Below are positions 52,996-64,000 of a stretch of 64,000 bases of DNA, piece by piece. Below the pieces are notes generated by a model. It worked only from the letters and a program-made list of their open reading frames with translations, was not told where the DNA came from and searched no databases. The position numbers were made by a program, and so were the translations under genes. Within the stretch, counting starts at the first letter, position 1. The number at the start of each line of letters is the position of its first letter. The DNA is from Chionoecetes opilio (lineage: Eukaryota; Arthropoda; Malacostraca; Decapoda; Majidae): contig JACEEZ010020431.1 of NCBI GenBank assembly GCA_016584305.1, forward strand, positions 20,001 through 84,000. The letters are read 5' to 3'.

Positions 52996-54200
52996 AGTAT
53001 CCTAGCGCTTCGTGTCCTGGTGGAACGCCGACGTGAGTTTCGACAGGGGATGCTTGCAGCCTATGTTGATCTCAAGAAGGCGTTTGACTCAGTGCATCGT
53101 GAGTCACTCTGGGATCTTCTGCGACTTCGAGGGATTCCTGCAAAGACTATTGGTTTGATAACTGGTCTGTATTCTGGGACTGAGAGGGCTGTGAAGTGTG
53201 GGGCAGGTGTATCCAGCTTCTTTCCTGTGAATACAGGAGTGAGGCAAGGGTGCGTCCTTGCCCCATCACTTTTCAACGCTTGTATGGACTGGGCATTGGA
53301 CAAGGTTGTAGATCAAAGTGATTGTGGAGCATCCGTCGGCAACACCAAGATCACTGATCTTGTTTTTGCCGATGATGCAGTAATCTTTGCTGAGTCGCTG
53401 GAGGTCCTGGTGATGGCTCTCGAGGCGCTGCACGAGGAGGCAAAGCCTTTGGGACTTGAGGTTTCCTGGCTCAAGACCAAGGTCCAGGTGTTTGGAGACT
53501 TACTAGATGAAGCAGTACAGTCTGTTCATGCGTGTGGCGAGGACATTGAGATCTTGGAAAGTTTTACATACCTTGGTAGCGCAGTCCATAATGACGGCGG
53601 GTCACGTCAAGAAGTCTTACGGCGGATTGGCATAGCCCACGGTGTTATGGACTCGCTCAGCGGGAGTATTTGGCGTTGTCGGTGCCTGTGCAGGAGGACA
53701 AAGATCTTCAAGATCTTCAAGTCGCTTGTGATTCCTGTTTTACTATATGGTTGTGAGACATGGACACTAAATAGTGACTTGAAGAGACGAATCAATGCCT
53801 TTGGTAATAAGTGTCTTCGCAGAATCATGGGGTATCGCTGGGATGATTACGTGTCAAATCAGCGATTGCACCGTGAGACTGAATCGAGGCCTATTACCTG
53901 CATAGTCCGTCAGCGCCAACTTCGGCTATATGGGCATGTGGCACGCTACCTTGAAACCGATCCTTCCCATCGGGTTGTATCTGTAAGAGACAATCCGGCG
54001 TGGAGGAGGCCAAGGGGGCGCCCACAAGGCTCGTGGCTGGGGCAAGTTGATGTTTCTTGTCGAGAGCTGCTTGGTATGGGAAAGGAGCCTGCATGGGAAC
54101 TCGCGCGTGGTGACCCCCGGGAGTGGCGTCGTAGGGTGGGCGAGGCGACGCGCCCCCCGGCGTATGCCCCCAATGATTGATTGAGTATTAATCAGTATCA
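52996..54200 (+). mobile_element. 5'-truncated RTE-like LINE
   Basis: Inserted into an ATT/AGT-rich tract that continues on both sides (to 52995 and from 54185). The 3' end has a short GATT repeat (ATTGATTGATTGAG), typical of RTE-like 3' tails. With no stop in the frame it looks comparatively recent. Confidence 0.78.
53000..54180 (+). CDS. LINE reverse transcriptase, 5'-truncated, open for about 390 codons
   Basis: The frame is open from the truncation at ILALRVLVERRREF (about 53000) to the stop at 54180; GTG at 53020 is the first possible start but the true N-terminus is missing. Motifs: YVDLKKAFDSVHRESLW (catalytic Asp), GVRQGCVLAPSLFN, LVFADDAVIFAESLE (FADD), ESFTYLGSAVHNDGGSRQEV, LLYGCETWTLNSDLKRRINA, RIMGYRWDDYVSNQRLH and a C-terminal RPRGRPQGSWLGQVDVSC with ARGDPREWRRRVG. 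It resembles RTE-like endonuclease-RT proteins; endonuclease is absent here. A decayed reverse copy at 58130-59487 extends further upstream. Confidence 0.85.
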
Positions 54201-54365
54201 TTAATATTAATATTACTATTATTATCATTAGTATTATTATTATCGAAAATTTTGTCAGTAGTATTATTGTCATCATATTTTAATTATCATTACCATTATT
54301 GTTATCATTATTATTTTTATCATTAATATTACTATTATCATTACTACGATTATTTTTTTTATTTT
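54185..54365. repeat. ATT/ATC-rich tract
   Basis: Continuation of the trinucleotide-rich tract interrupted by the RTE-like LINE. Confidence 0.85.
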
Positions 54366-54781
54366 AGAGTACTATTATTATAATTTTTTACATAATTATC
54401 TACGTGCATACATGCACGTGAATAGATATAATACAAAAAATAACAAAAAAATAGGTCACTTAATATTTAATAAGGCTTAGAAAAAATGCACGAAAAGTAT
54501 AAATTGTTGTAAGAGAATGATTATGAGCGAAAAGAAGGTGTATGTGTGAAAGAAAATATTGAAGGGAATTTTGTGAATATAAGAATGTTCTTCCGTTAAA
54601 TATAATTATACCTTTATGTTTTATTTGCTTTATTGTAAAATCTAATCGCTATGCAAAATCTCAAATATTCACCAAATTTTAATTTGTAGAATAAACAACT
54701 TAAAACTTAAAATAATGAAAAGCTCACGTGCTGAACCCTCGGGAAAGGAAAGTGGATATTCTAGTAATTCTACTTTTGCCA

Positions 54782-54784
<3 letters not shown>
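54366..54784. other. AT-rich stretch without a gene
   Basis: No repeat or coding signal is recognised between the ATT-rich tract and the (CTA)n run. Confidence 0.5.
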
Positions 54785-54844
<60 letters not shown>

Positions 54845-54848
54845 AACA

Positions 54849-54899
<51 letters not shown>

Positions 54900-54925
54900 G
54901 CTTTTACTACTACGGCTACTACTGG
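54785..54925. repeat. (CTA)n microsatellite
   Basis: About 45 CTA units with a few CAA and CTG variants. Poly-Leu and poly-Tyr frames over it are shadows. Confidence 0.95.
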
Positions 54926-54965
54926 TTACTGCAACTATTACAATAACTACTGACAGTACTATATA

Positions 54966-56313
<1,348 letters not shown>

Positions 56314-56419
56314 TAGTGTTGATCAGTAAACGTAATTGCAGATACATGGACAGATGAAAGGCAAGCGAATGTGCTTACGGGAAACACAAACGGTCATTGT
56401 TGATCTCCTAAGTATATCA

Positions 56420-57510
56420 GTATGTAGTGGTGTTTCTCAGGGTTATGTCCTATCATCCACTCTCTTTCTATTGAATTATTAATGTTCTTCTATGTCTAAT
56501 TCACTGCCCTATCAACTTCTACGCTGATGACTCCGTCATGCATTTTTCGACGTAAAAAAATCACTAGGCATCCAACTCTACAGGGATTAAGTGATTCACG
56601 GGGGATGCACAGAGGGCCTAACTTCTGATATTTCTATAATTTTCGAATGGGGCAGAAGCAAACGTTGTTTTGTTTAATGCCTTAAAAAAACGATTTCTTC
56701 ACCTATCTACACGACATAATCATCCAGACAACTAATCCCTTTTTTTCAATTACATGCAACTGTCTCCCTCTTCTAAACTGAGCATTCTTGGTATATCGTT
56801 TACTGAAAATATAAACTGAAAATTTCACATTTTATCTCATGCTAAGTCAGCTTCTAAAAGGTTAGGTATCCTATGGCGTCTTCGTCCATTTTTCCTCTCC
56901 CTCCCAGTTGCTTGCTCTGTATGGGCGTTATCCGCCCATATATGAATTGTGCCTCTCATGTTTTTTTGGGATCCACTCATATAGTCTTCCTAAACAGGGT
57001 AAAGTCTAAAGTTATTCGTCTCATCAGATCCTCTCCTTAAAAAGACTAAATTGTCTATATTTTTAGATTACCGCCGCAATGATGCTTCTCATGCTAAATC
57101 ACCGTTATATTATTATATTACCGTTATTTGCATGCTTACTGCTCCTATGAACATGCCAACTCCGTGCCTCCCTTTTCTGCGGCCACGCTGCACAAGACTT
57201 TCTACTCGTTATCATTATTATTTTGTCCATCTTACAAATTAGCAATGTAATGAAAATGAGTTAGCAAGTATCTTCACTCTTTCATTCCTTTCACTGGCAA
57301 ATCCTGAAACTCTCTTCCTATTTATATTTGTCCATCTTCCTAAGGCTTTTTTTTCAAGAGAGGAATGTCAAGACACCTCCCGACCTAAATTGGCCCACCC
57401 CCTCTTTCTCTTCCTCTTTGCTCTACTGTCTGCTGTATAGGGACTGGCAAATTTAGTTTGTCTTTTTCTTACGTCATTTTCTTTTGCTCTTGGCCAGTCC
57501 TTTGCGATGT
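56420..57510 (+). pseudogene. Decayed copy of the LINE at 34.3 kb
   Basis: Nucleotide similarity to 34500-35545 is clear throughout: GTGGTGTTTCTCAGGG, CCACTCTCTTTCTATT, TACGCTGATGACTCC (the YADD site), GGTATCCTATGGCGTC, CGCCGCAATGATGCTTCTC and CCTTTGCGATGTATTAC at the end. Many indels and stops occur, including in the region after YADD. It is an old insertion of the same family, lacking an A-tail. Confidence 0.8.
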
Positions 57511-57559
57511 ATTACACACATGAACGTAGATACATGATCTAGTTGCACACATACAGACG

Positions 57560-57582
57560 CACACACACATACGCACACGCAA

Positions 57583-57662
<80 letters not shown>
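57560..57662. repeat. (CA)n microsatellite
   Basis: Mostly pure CA, beginning with ACGCACACGCAAACGCACAC variants. Confidence 0.95.
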
Positions 57663-57664
<2 letters not shown>

Positions 57665-58129
57665 ATATACACACATACACAAGTACACAAGTATTAGTTT
57701 TAGTGGATATCAATACAGGTTTGATATATGCCGTCAGACTAAACATCGAAACTCCTGGTCGCATTAGGAGGACAAAGATATCGACTCAAGTCTTGTTGAC
57801 CAGTAAGTATGACAGACCAAAGACTTAACCCCTGCATTCCAATCACTCGGTGGTTCGTGTATATAACAGACGAAGACCGACAGTGAGCAATATTCGTTGC
57901 AGGGTGTTGTGACGAAGCCGCCACAATAGCTTACGTGAGTGTTGGGCTGCTTATTCTTTTCCACAGTTTACTGCGCGGCACAAGCACTAATTTCCATACT
58001 TACCTCATAATTGATTATATATGACTCTCTGATTTATATGATATTGCAAAAATCACCAATCCACCTTTCAGTCATGGAAATGTTATCCAATCCCCAGATG
58101 AAATAGGCATTACGATGAAAGTTGACGTT
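57663..58129. other. Gene-free stretch
   Basis: Unique sequence with no conserved frame. Confidence 0.5.
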
Positions 58130-59487
58130 GAAACCTGGGTACTTTTCAATCAATCATCCATTGGGGGCATGTCGCCGAAGGGCTCTTCGCTTCACCCACC
58201 CTACGACGCCACTCACAGGGGTCACTAGACGAGAGTCTCCATGCATGCTCCCTTCCCATATCAAGCAACTCACGGCTGGAAACATCAACTTGCCCCAGCC
58301 ACGAACATTGTGGGCGCCCATTTGGCCTCATCCACGCCGTATTGTCTCTTACAGATACAACCCGGTGAAAATTATCGGATTTAGGGTAATGTGCCACATG
58401 CCCATATATCCGAAGTTGGCGCTGACGAACTATGCAGGAAATAGGCCTCGATTCAGTCTCACGGTGCAATCGGTGATTTGTCATGTAATCATTCCAATGA
58501 TACCCCATGATTCTGCGAAGGTACCCATTATCAAAGGCATCGATTTTCCTCTTCAAGTCGTTATTTGGTGTTCATGTCACACATCCATAGAGTAAGACAG
58601 GAATCAGCGACTTGAAGAAGCAGATTTTTGTCCTTCTGCACATATAGCGACAACGCCAACTACCCGTATTGAGAGAACCCATAAAACTGTTGGCTTTGCC
58701 AATCCATCGTAAGTCTTCTTGACGTGACCCGCCGTCATTCTGGATTGCTCTACCAAGGTATGTAAAACTTTCCAAGATCTCAATGTCCTCGCCGAACATA
58801 TGAACAGACTGTACTGATTAATCTAATAAGCCTCCAAACATCTGGACCTATGGTCTTTGACCAGGAGATCACAAGTACCAAAGGCTTTACCTCCTCGTGC
58901 AGCGCCTCGAGAGCCATCACCAGGACCTCCAGCGACTCAGCAAAGATGAGTCATAATTTTGATGATTTGCATCAAAGATTTGCATCATCGGCAAGAAACT
59001 AGATCAGTGATCTTGGTTTTGCCAAGGGATGCTCCACAATCACTTTGATCTACAACTTTCCCCAAAACCCAGTCCATACAAGTGTTGAAAAGTAATAGGG
59101 CAAGGACGCACCCTTCCCTCGAATCTCTATTCACATGAGAAAAAAACTGGATACACCTCCATCACACTTCACAACACTCTCAGTCCCAGAGTACAGGCCA
59201 GTCAGCAGACCAACAGTCCTTGCAGGAATCCCGCAAAGCTGCAGAAGATCCCAGAGTTCCTTACGATGCACTGAGTCAAACGCCTTATTTAGATCAACAT
59301 AAGTTGCAAGCATCCCTGTCGAAATTCACGTCGGCGTTCCACCAGGACACGAGGTGCTAGGATTCGGTCAGTTGTTTACTTACCAAGCGTGAACCCAGAC
59401 TATTCATATATCTGATGCTTTAGCAGATGACTGCAGATCCGTGTCAGAAATAGATGGGGAGCATCTTGCGTGGCACGCTGATGTGTA
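58130..59487 (-). pseudogene. Decayed reverse copy of the 53.0 kb RTE-like LINE
   Basis: From high to low: SGFTLGK and RILAPRVLVERRREFRQ (about 59397-59320), MLATYVDLNKAFDSVHRKEL (59313), FADD region badly broken near 58990, EDIEILESFTYLGRAIQNDG (58793), then 58556-58146 with RIMGYHWNDYMTNHRLHRET and QCSWLGQVDVSSRELLDMG. Multiple shifts and stops. It extends about 100 bases further 5' than the 53.0 kb copy and is cut at 59487 by a PIF/Harbinger-like sequence. Confidence 0.85.
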
Positions 59488-59880
59488 AGGCCCGGTTCAC
59501 ACGTATCGACTTTTCGCCGTGCGCCGTCTCGGACAAGACGTCATGAATTCCAGAGAGCGCGCAGTGGTATGCAGGAATTTTCGCCGTGAGTCACAGGACA
59601 CGACCTTGCGCCGTCCCTATCGTCAGTTGGCTCTATTTTCTTATCATGGATACTCAGGACCATTTGCAGTATTGATATTACCTGCATTTAAAAGGTAAAA
59701 AGGACGTTCGAGTGGCAGAAAGTGGGTTCATGAATTAAATGTTGATAGACCATTGGTTGGATCTTTCGTCACTTTATATCAAAACCTAAGAAGGGACGAA
59801 AATATTTTTTTCACCTACTTCCGGATGTCCAAGGCAACATTGAATATCATTGCGGGAACATCCTATAATTGCTTATAACA
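59488..59880 (+). pseudogene. PIF/Harbinger transposase N-terminal fragment
   Basis: TAA then GGCCCGGTTCACACG at 59488 is like a Harbinger terminus with a 3 bp TWA target. Downstream, in changing frames, are RKWVHELNVDRPLVGSF-like sequence near 59715-59765, LYQNLRRDENIFF near 59775-59812 and YFRMSKATLNII near 59817-59850, the usual N-terminal block of ALP1/Harbinger nucleases. The catalytic DDE part is missing; gypsy sequence follows. Confidence 0.65.
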
Positions 59881-60505
59881 GTCTAAGGAGGAAGAGACTG
59901 GCGCTTGTGGTGAGCAGCCAGCCGAAGTCTTGCCTCCGTCTGGCGAGATATTACCACTTGTCGTTGGATCAGGATCAATCAGTTCAAATTTGAAGATAAC
60001 ATCGGGTGTCGTTGAAGGTCAGAGAGTTAATGTTTTACGTGACACAGGCTGCACTGGAGTTGTCTTGAAGAAGAAGTTTGTACGACTTGACCAGTTAACG
60101 GGTATGGGCAAGAAGTGTTTGCTGATAGACTGTACCACCCGAGTGTGTCCTGTGGCGAGAGTTTCAGTGGAAACTCCATACTACTCGGGCATCGTGGAGG
60201 TAACCTGTTTGACTGATGCCATCTATGACCTGATCATAGGGAATATTCCAGGAGCTCTGCCATCTGACCACCAGCCTTCTGAGGACGTGAGGAGTCACAA
60301 AGCCAACGCACATGAACGGAAAGAGGATCAAGAGAAGATTGACGACCCATTTGCGGCCATGGAGTTTGCTGGGGCTGTGTTGGGAGCAATAACGACACTG
60401 AGTGCCAATAAGAAGTTTCTACAGCCGCTTAAGGTGGCCACGGTTGACGAGAATGTCCTGAAGGAGGTGTCTGTCACAAAGAAGGGGCGGGTGCAGGTCA
60501 TTTGA
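59881..60505 (+). pseudogene. Ty3/gypsy aspartic protease region
   Basis: The frame is open from about 59884 (SKEEETGACGEQPAE) to TGA at 60503-60505. VNVLRDTGCTGVVLKKKFV carries the retroviral-type protease active site Asp-Thr-Gly, and IYDLIIGNIPGAL is the conserved distal strand with the glycine. Such proteases cut the gag-pol polyprotein. The stop right after RVQVI and the absence of RT make this a truncated fragment. Confidence 0.82.
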
Positions 60506-60674
60506 TAATGAGGCGATTGATAATGAAGTCAAGTGATCCCCAGTTCGCTTCGGCCACGAGCCATATGGTACACACGCTAGGAAGGCATGAAACCGACATG
60601 TCCACGAGTCACCGCCTCAAAAGAGCCATGAGTCATATTTTGAGTCACGTTTGAGTCAGTTTATGAGTCACGTT

Positions 60675-61062
60675 TGGGGAGCGGTGGCCGAGTTGTTAGC
60701 GTCTTAGAGTGGTGAACTCAATGTTCCGAGTTCTTATTCCTGCCGGGGGCAACTCTTTCAAGAGCCTGGTAGGGGTGAAGAAGGTCCCGAGTTCAAGTCC
60801 CACCAACGGGCAACTGTCAAATCCATCGTCGAGTGGCTGAAAGAAACCCGGATGCAGCAATTACCTGGTCTTCGACTGCGAGTATGACGGAGAAACTCTA
60901 GGGGCTGCATGATCCTGGCTGAAGATCCGAACATCATAGAAAACGGGATCTTCACATAAGACCACAGGTGTCACTATAAAAATCCAGCCTGCGCCACTAG
61001 CGGGCGAGGTCGACCAACATCCAGACTCTCCATAAACCTAAAGGGACTATAGGCTCCAATAT
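60675..61062 (+). mobile_element. tRNA-headed SINE, family S1, second copy
   Basis: GGGGAGCGGTGGCCGAGTTG is a Ser/Leu tRNA-type A box. The body motifs CACTATAAAAATCCAGCC and TGCGCCACTAGCGGGCGAGG match the copy at 31381. This copy has an insertion or duplicated B-box region near 60750-60820 (CCGAGTTC occurs twice). Confidence 0.75.
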
Positions 61063-61096
61063 ATATAAAAAATATATATATAGGACCCAAACCGTG

Positions 61097-61097
<1 letters not shown>

Positions 61098-61190
<93 letters not shown>
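61098..61190. repeat. (GA)n microsatellite
   Basis: Nearly pure GA followed by an A-rich run to 61215. Confidence 0.95.
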
Positions 61191-61192
<2 letters not shown>

Positions 61193-61324
61193 AAAAAAAA
61201 AAAAAAAAAAAAAATTAATAAGGGACGATAAAGAAAGGAAGGAAGAAAAAAAAAAAAATTCTCAACATACACCCACCCACCCCCCACCCCCACCACATTC
61301 ACACCCACACACACCCCACACCAC

Positions 61325-61620
61325 ACCACTAACTCCGTACTCCTTAGTAAGGATAGCAGTGGGTTCACAACCGAAATTTCCCGGGTTCGATCCCCGGGGG
61401 GAAAGCGGAACAATGGGTTTATTTCCTTAAAACCCGAGCCCCTGTCCACCCGCGGGAAGGGTCCCGGGGGTGTTACCCGGGGGTTTGTGCCCTGCCCCGG
61501 GGGTGCGGGCTTCAGCCAACACAAAGCAAAGGATGAATGAAAAAAAAAAAATTTTGTAGGAGAGGGGCCACCGAGCTTTGCCTGGCCCTGTAAAATACAA
61601 ATAGATAAAAAAACAACACC
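61325..61620 (+). mobile_element. S3 SINE, homopolymer-smeared copy
   Basis: Aligns along its length with the SINE at 42621 (TTCACAACCGA, CCCGGGTTCGATCCCCGG, GAGCCCCTGTCCACCC, CCTGGCCCTGTAAAATACAA). Differences are biased: mixed bases in the clean copy appear as runs here (GAATGGGTACCGGG against GAAGGGTCCCGGGG). Confidence 0.75.
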
Positions 61621-62049
61621 ACAACACCCCCAATGTTATTGGGGTTAAATGGTTTTGGGGTGAATAGGTAGGGACCTTGTTTGGAATTGAATAAAGGGGT
61701 GACGGTAGCAATACTAGTGGTGGTAATGGTAGTAGTGGTAATTGTAGTTTTGGTGGGGATATGATGGTACTTTTGGGTATATGAATATAGTGTAAGTTAT
61801 AGTGTATAGTATCATTTTAAATACCATGGGGTTTTATGATGGCAGATGGGGGTATGTGCAGGTAAGGCTCCATTCTTCAAACTTTAGTGAAATGCGATGC
61901 GTTTCCACCCCCCCCCCCAATTCCATTCCCAATCCCTTAACCCTCCATTTTCCCCATTTCCTTACCTCCCTGTTATTTTTGTGGGTTTGCCTTTTCTCAG
62001 GGGAAAAAAAAAAATTATTTATTAATTATATTATATAAATTATATACTA
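61621..62049. other. No gene; smeared sequence
   Basis: Runs of C, A and T continue; GT-rich TGGTGGTAATGGTAG units near 61710-61745. Confidence 0.4.
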
Positions 62050-62125
62050 CCAAAAACCGCCCCCCGGGCGGACTTTTTGGCCCCTTCCTGCGGAGGGCCC
62101 CAAATTTGGGCCCCAAGGCCCCCCC
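62050..62125 (-). mobile_element. Helitron 3' end, smeared, reverse orientation
   Basis: CGCCCCCCGGGCGGACTTTT and CCTGCGGAGGGCC match the reverse of the Helitron hairpin and CTCCGCAGG block. TAGTATATA-like sequence precedes it. Where clean copies read GGCTAGCTCC this copy reads GGCCCCTTCC. Confidence 0.7.
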
Positions 62126-62950
62126 TTGCCCCTAAATCCCCAACTGCCCTCTTGCAGGAAAGAGAGGAGAGAGAGAGACCTTCACCCCCCTCAGCGTGTG
62201 GGCAAAACCCTGGAGGGATAGCCTAAACAGGCAAACCCTGGGGCGGGTCGGTCCCGCTCCATCAAGCCCTCTTTGCCCACGGGCCCGGGGTATGGGAACG
62301 CTGAATGCTACCCACTTTTCCTATGCGCTGCCATTCCGGAGGAGGCCACATAGCTTTTCGATCCGAGAAATTTGAGCTCGCCAACTCCCCCGTCATGCCC
62401 CTTTTCGCTTCTGGTCCGAAAGGAGTATGGGGAAAGGCCCTTTATGGCTAGGGATTTTCCTCTCGGGCCCCGGGGGGCGGCCCCAGAGTTACCTTTCGGG
62501 GGGAGATCCCTCCAAAACACACGAAAAAGAACACCCAGGGCAGCATTCGAGCCCCTTCCTTTTTAAATTTTAAATGGAAGAATATCTTTCCCATTCCCAC
62601 CCGGGACTAAGGGGGGCTTCTCGCTATGGGGACAAAACCTTGCCCCTATGCACTGGAAACCCGCCCCGGCCCCAAAAAAACGACCCCAAAACCTGCTCAC
62701 GAAAAACCCACCAAGTGTAGGAACGGGGTTGAGCTGAATGTGGCAAAAACAAGGCCAGGCCTTGGATGTGGGGGCCCCGGGCGCCCCGCTCAATCCTGGA
62801 CACCCCACTTCCGGGTCCCCGTCGCACCAATCCCTGGGCTCTGGCTCGACAACCGTCCAACTCCGCACCCACGAGCTCTGCAGGAGCGCGAAAACAGCAG
62901 GATCTCCGCCCCTACGGGCAATCATGGCTTAAAAAAGGGGGGGCACGTTT
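62126..62950. other. Smeared sequence, no assignable gene
   Basis: GC-rich with runs of C, G and A; frames on both strands are likely artefacts of base-call quality. It may be the upstream part of the LINE that becomes recognisable after 62950. Confidence 0.35.
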
Positions 62951-62954
62951 GCAT

Positions 62955-63900
62955 GTGAACGCACCTTTTACATTCACGCCATCCGCTCTACCCTGGACTA
63001 TAGCGCTCCAGCCTATTTCCCTCACAAAACACCCAACACCAAAAAAGAGGCACACAAACAGCCCCCTAGAGTCATCATCAAACGCCCCAAGGACTAGGGT
63101 CTGAACCCTACAGCAGGAGTGCCAGGTGCCCCGACTCGGCGCCGTATCGAAGAAGGACCGCCCACGGGTTTTTTTGCAAAATAAACCCACCTCCCTCCCT
63201 ACCCCCCGCCCGCCAGGTTGCAACTCATCTCCCAGGCCCCGCAACAACCTTCGGCGCAATGTTGGCCAGGGTGCGCTGCAGAAGCAATTCAACTATGGGA
63301 ATACACGAAACCCCTCAGTAAGCGAGGCTTCCCTCACCCGAACTTTGCACGCCACCGCCATGGACCCCCTCCAATTTCCCACATCACCCACGTCTGAGCG
63401 CCCAAAAGGCAATGCCCCCACACTGGTTTTACGTTGGAAATGCGACAGGTCTGGAGGCTTGACGCCCCCTGCCTCCCTCACTATTTTCACAGACGGCCCA
63501 GAATCCCCCACAGGAGCAGCGGAGGGGTTTTTTAAGCGGAAAACCACGAAACAAGGCGTAACATTTTGGCGCCAGCTGCTCCGGGCTGAACAGTCCCCAT
63601 TTGTGGCGCTCTTCATACGCCCCGGGGGGTCACTCCCCCCCTTTTCATCATACACACAGCCCAAAATCCTATCCAGGGCCCCCAAAAAAGGACAAAAATT
63701 CACCTCCCCCCCTCCACTTTCTTCTGGGCCCAGCGACGGCTGCACGTGGCTGCAAAATCACCCAAATTTGGGTCCCGCCATGTAGGCCTTAGTGCAACGA
63801 AGAGCTGACAGAGCTGCAAAAACACCGCTGCCCTCCCCCGCCCTACCGGTTGTTTGCCCAGCCTCTCCCCAAAATTATTAAAATAAATCTGCCCCGTACC
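62955..63900 (+). pseudogene. LINE RT end and RNase H, homopolymer-smeared
   Basis: In changing frames: FYIHAIRSTLDYSAPAYF near 62968-63020 (RT thumb region), LTIFTDGPESPT near 63475-63510 (RNase H first motif) and HVGLSATK with a degraded ADRAAK-like block near 63778-63820 (last RNase H motif). The motif order matches an I-type LINE with RNase H, but base calls are too poor to judge coding status. It is cut by the window end. Confidence 0.5.
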
Positions 63901-64000
63901 CTTGTGCCAGCAAACGAGGGACATGCCCTGTCATCACCCTCTGCCTCCTGGGACGCTGCTGGAACAGCTTCCCCCCCCTTCCCCCCAAGACCCATCCAAA

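Noticed and set aside
62563..62925. Minus-strand gene near the window end
   Set aside because: It sits in smeared sequence, with several mutually overlapping frames on both strands and none showing a domain.

Overview
The window reads as repeat-dense intergenic DNA from an arthropod nuclear genome, most probably a decapod crustacean. The clues are long (TA)n, (CA)n, (GA)n and (AGT)n microsatellites, tRNA-derived SINEs, and many broken LINE, Ty3/gypsy, Helitron, Tc1/mariner, hAT-, piggyBac- and PIF/Harbinger-type elements, nearly all with animal-style reading frames interrupted by stops and frameshifts. The organism call is inference. No host gene is convincingly present; every coding stretch recognised belongs to a mobile element.

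Layout. 0.6-6.1 kb: a decayed minus-strand gene (copy A) for a large unnamed element protein, split by a 3.2 kb inverted-repeat element carrying a second copy of the same gene (copy B) and by a 379 bp hAT-like MITE with an 8 bp target duplication. 6.2-7.5 kb: a non-autonomous Helitron with a nested TA-duplicating MITE. 9.4-15.0 kb: a GC-rich I/R1-like LINE (gag, endonuclease, RT, RNase H) in many frames, followed by head-to-tail Helitron ends. 16.9-20.7 kb: a 3.7 kb palindrome holding two inverted copies of an N-terminal exon that probably belongs to the copy A/B family. 22.7-26.3 kb: a perfect 51 bp palindrome and then a tract whose bases look smeared into homopolymers. 27.3-33.8 kb: gypsy integrase pieces, an LTR-like repeat, a third Helitron and two SINEs.

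33.8-35.9 kb: a 52 bp tandem array split by a young LINE whose frame is open along its whole truncated length. 35.9-38.9 kb: a Tc1/mariner-family element with a broken transposase and about 330 bp internal inverted repeats. 39.0-41.7 kb: gypsy pol on the minus strand and a second LTR-like repeat. 41.9-45.0 and 50.6-53.0 kb: two copies of a duplicated block that serve as filled and empty sites for a SINE and a foldback element. 45.8-46.4 kb: a deletion derivative of a Helitron keeping the helicase tail. 48.9-50.5 kb: a 1.5 kb palindrome. 53.0-54.2 kb: a long open RT frame, with a decayed reverse copy at 58.1-59.5 kb. 59.5-60.5 kb: PIF/Harbinger and gypsy protease fragments. 61.2-64.0 kb: a second homopolymer-smeared tract over a SINE, a Helitron end and a LINE.

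The best candidate for an undescribed system is the element family represented by copies A and B and the palindrome. It encodes a large multi-part protein with an N-terminal Cys/His module and a C-terminal region whose acidic motifs resemble PIN/FEN-type nucleases, and its copies sit inside long inverted repeats.
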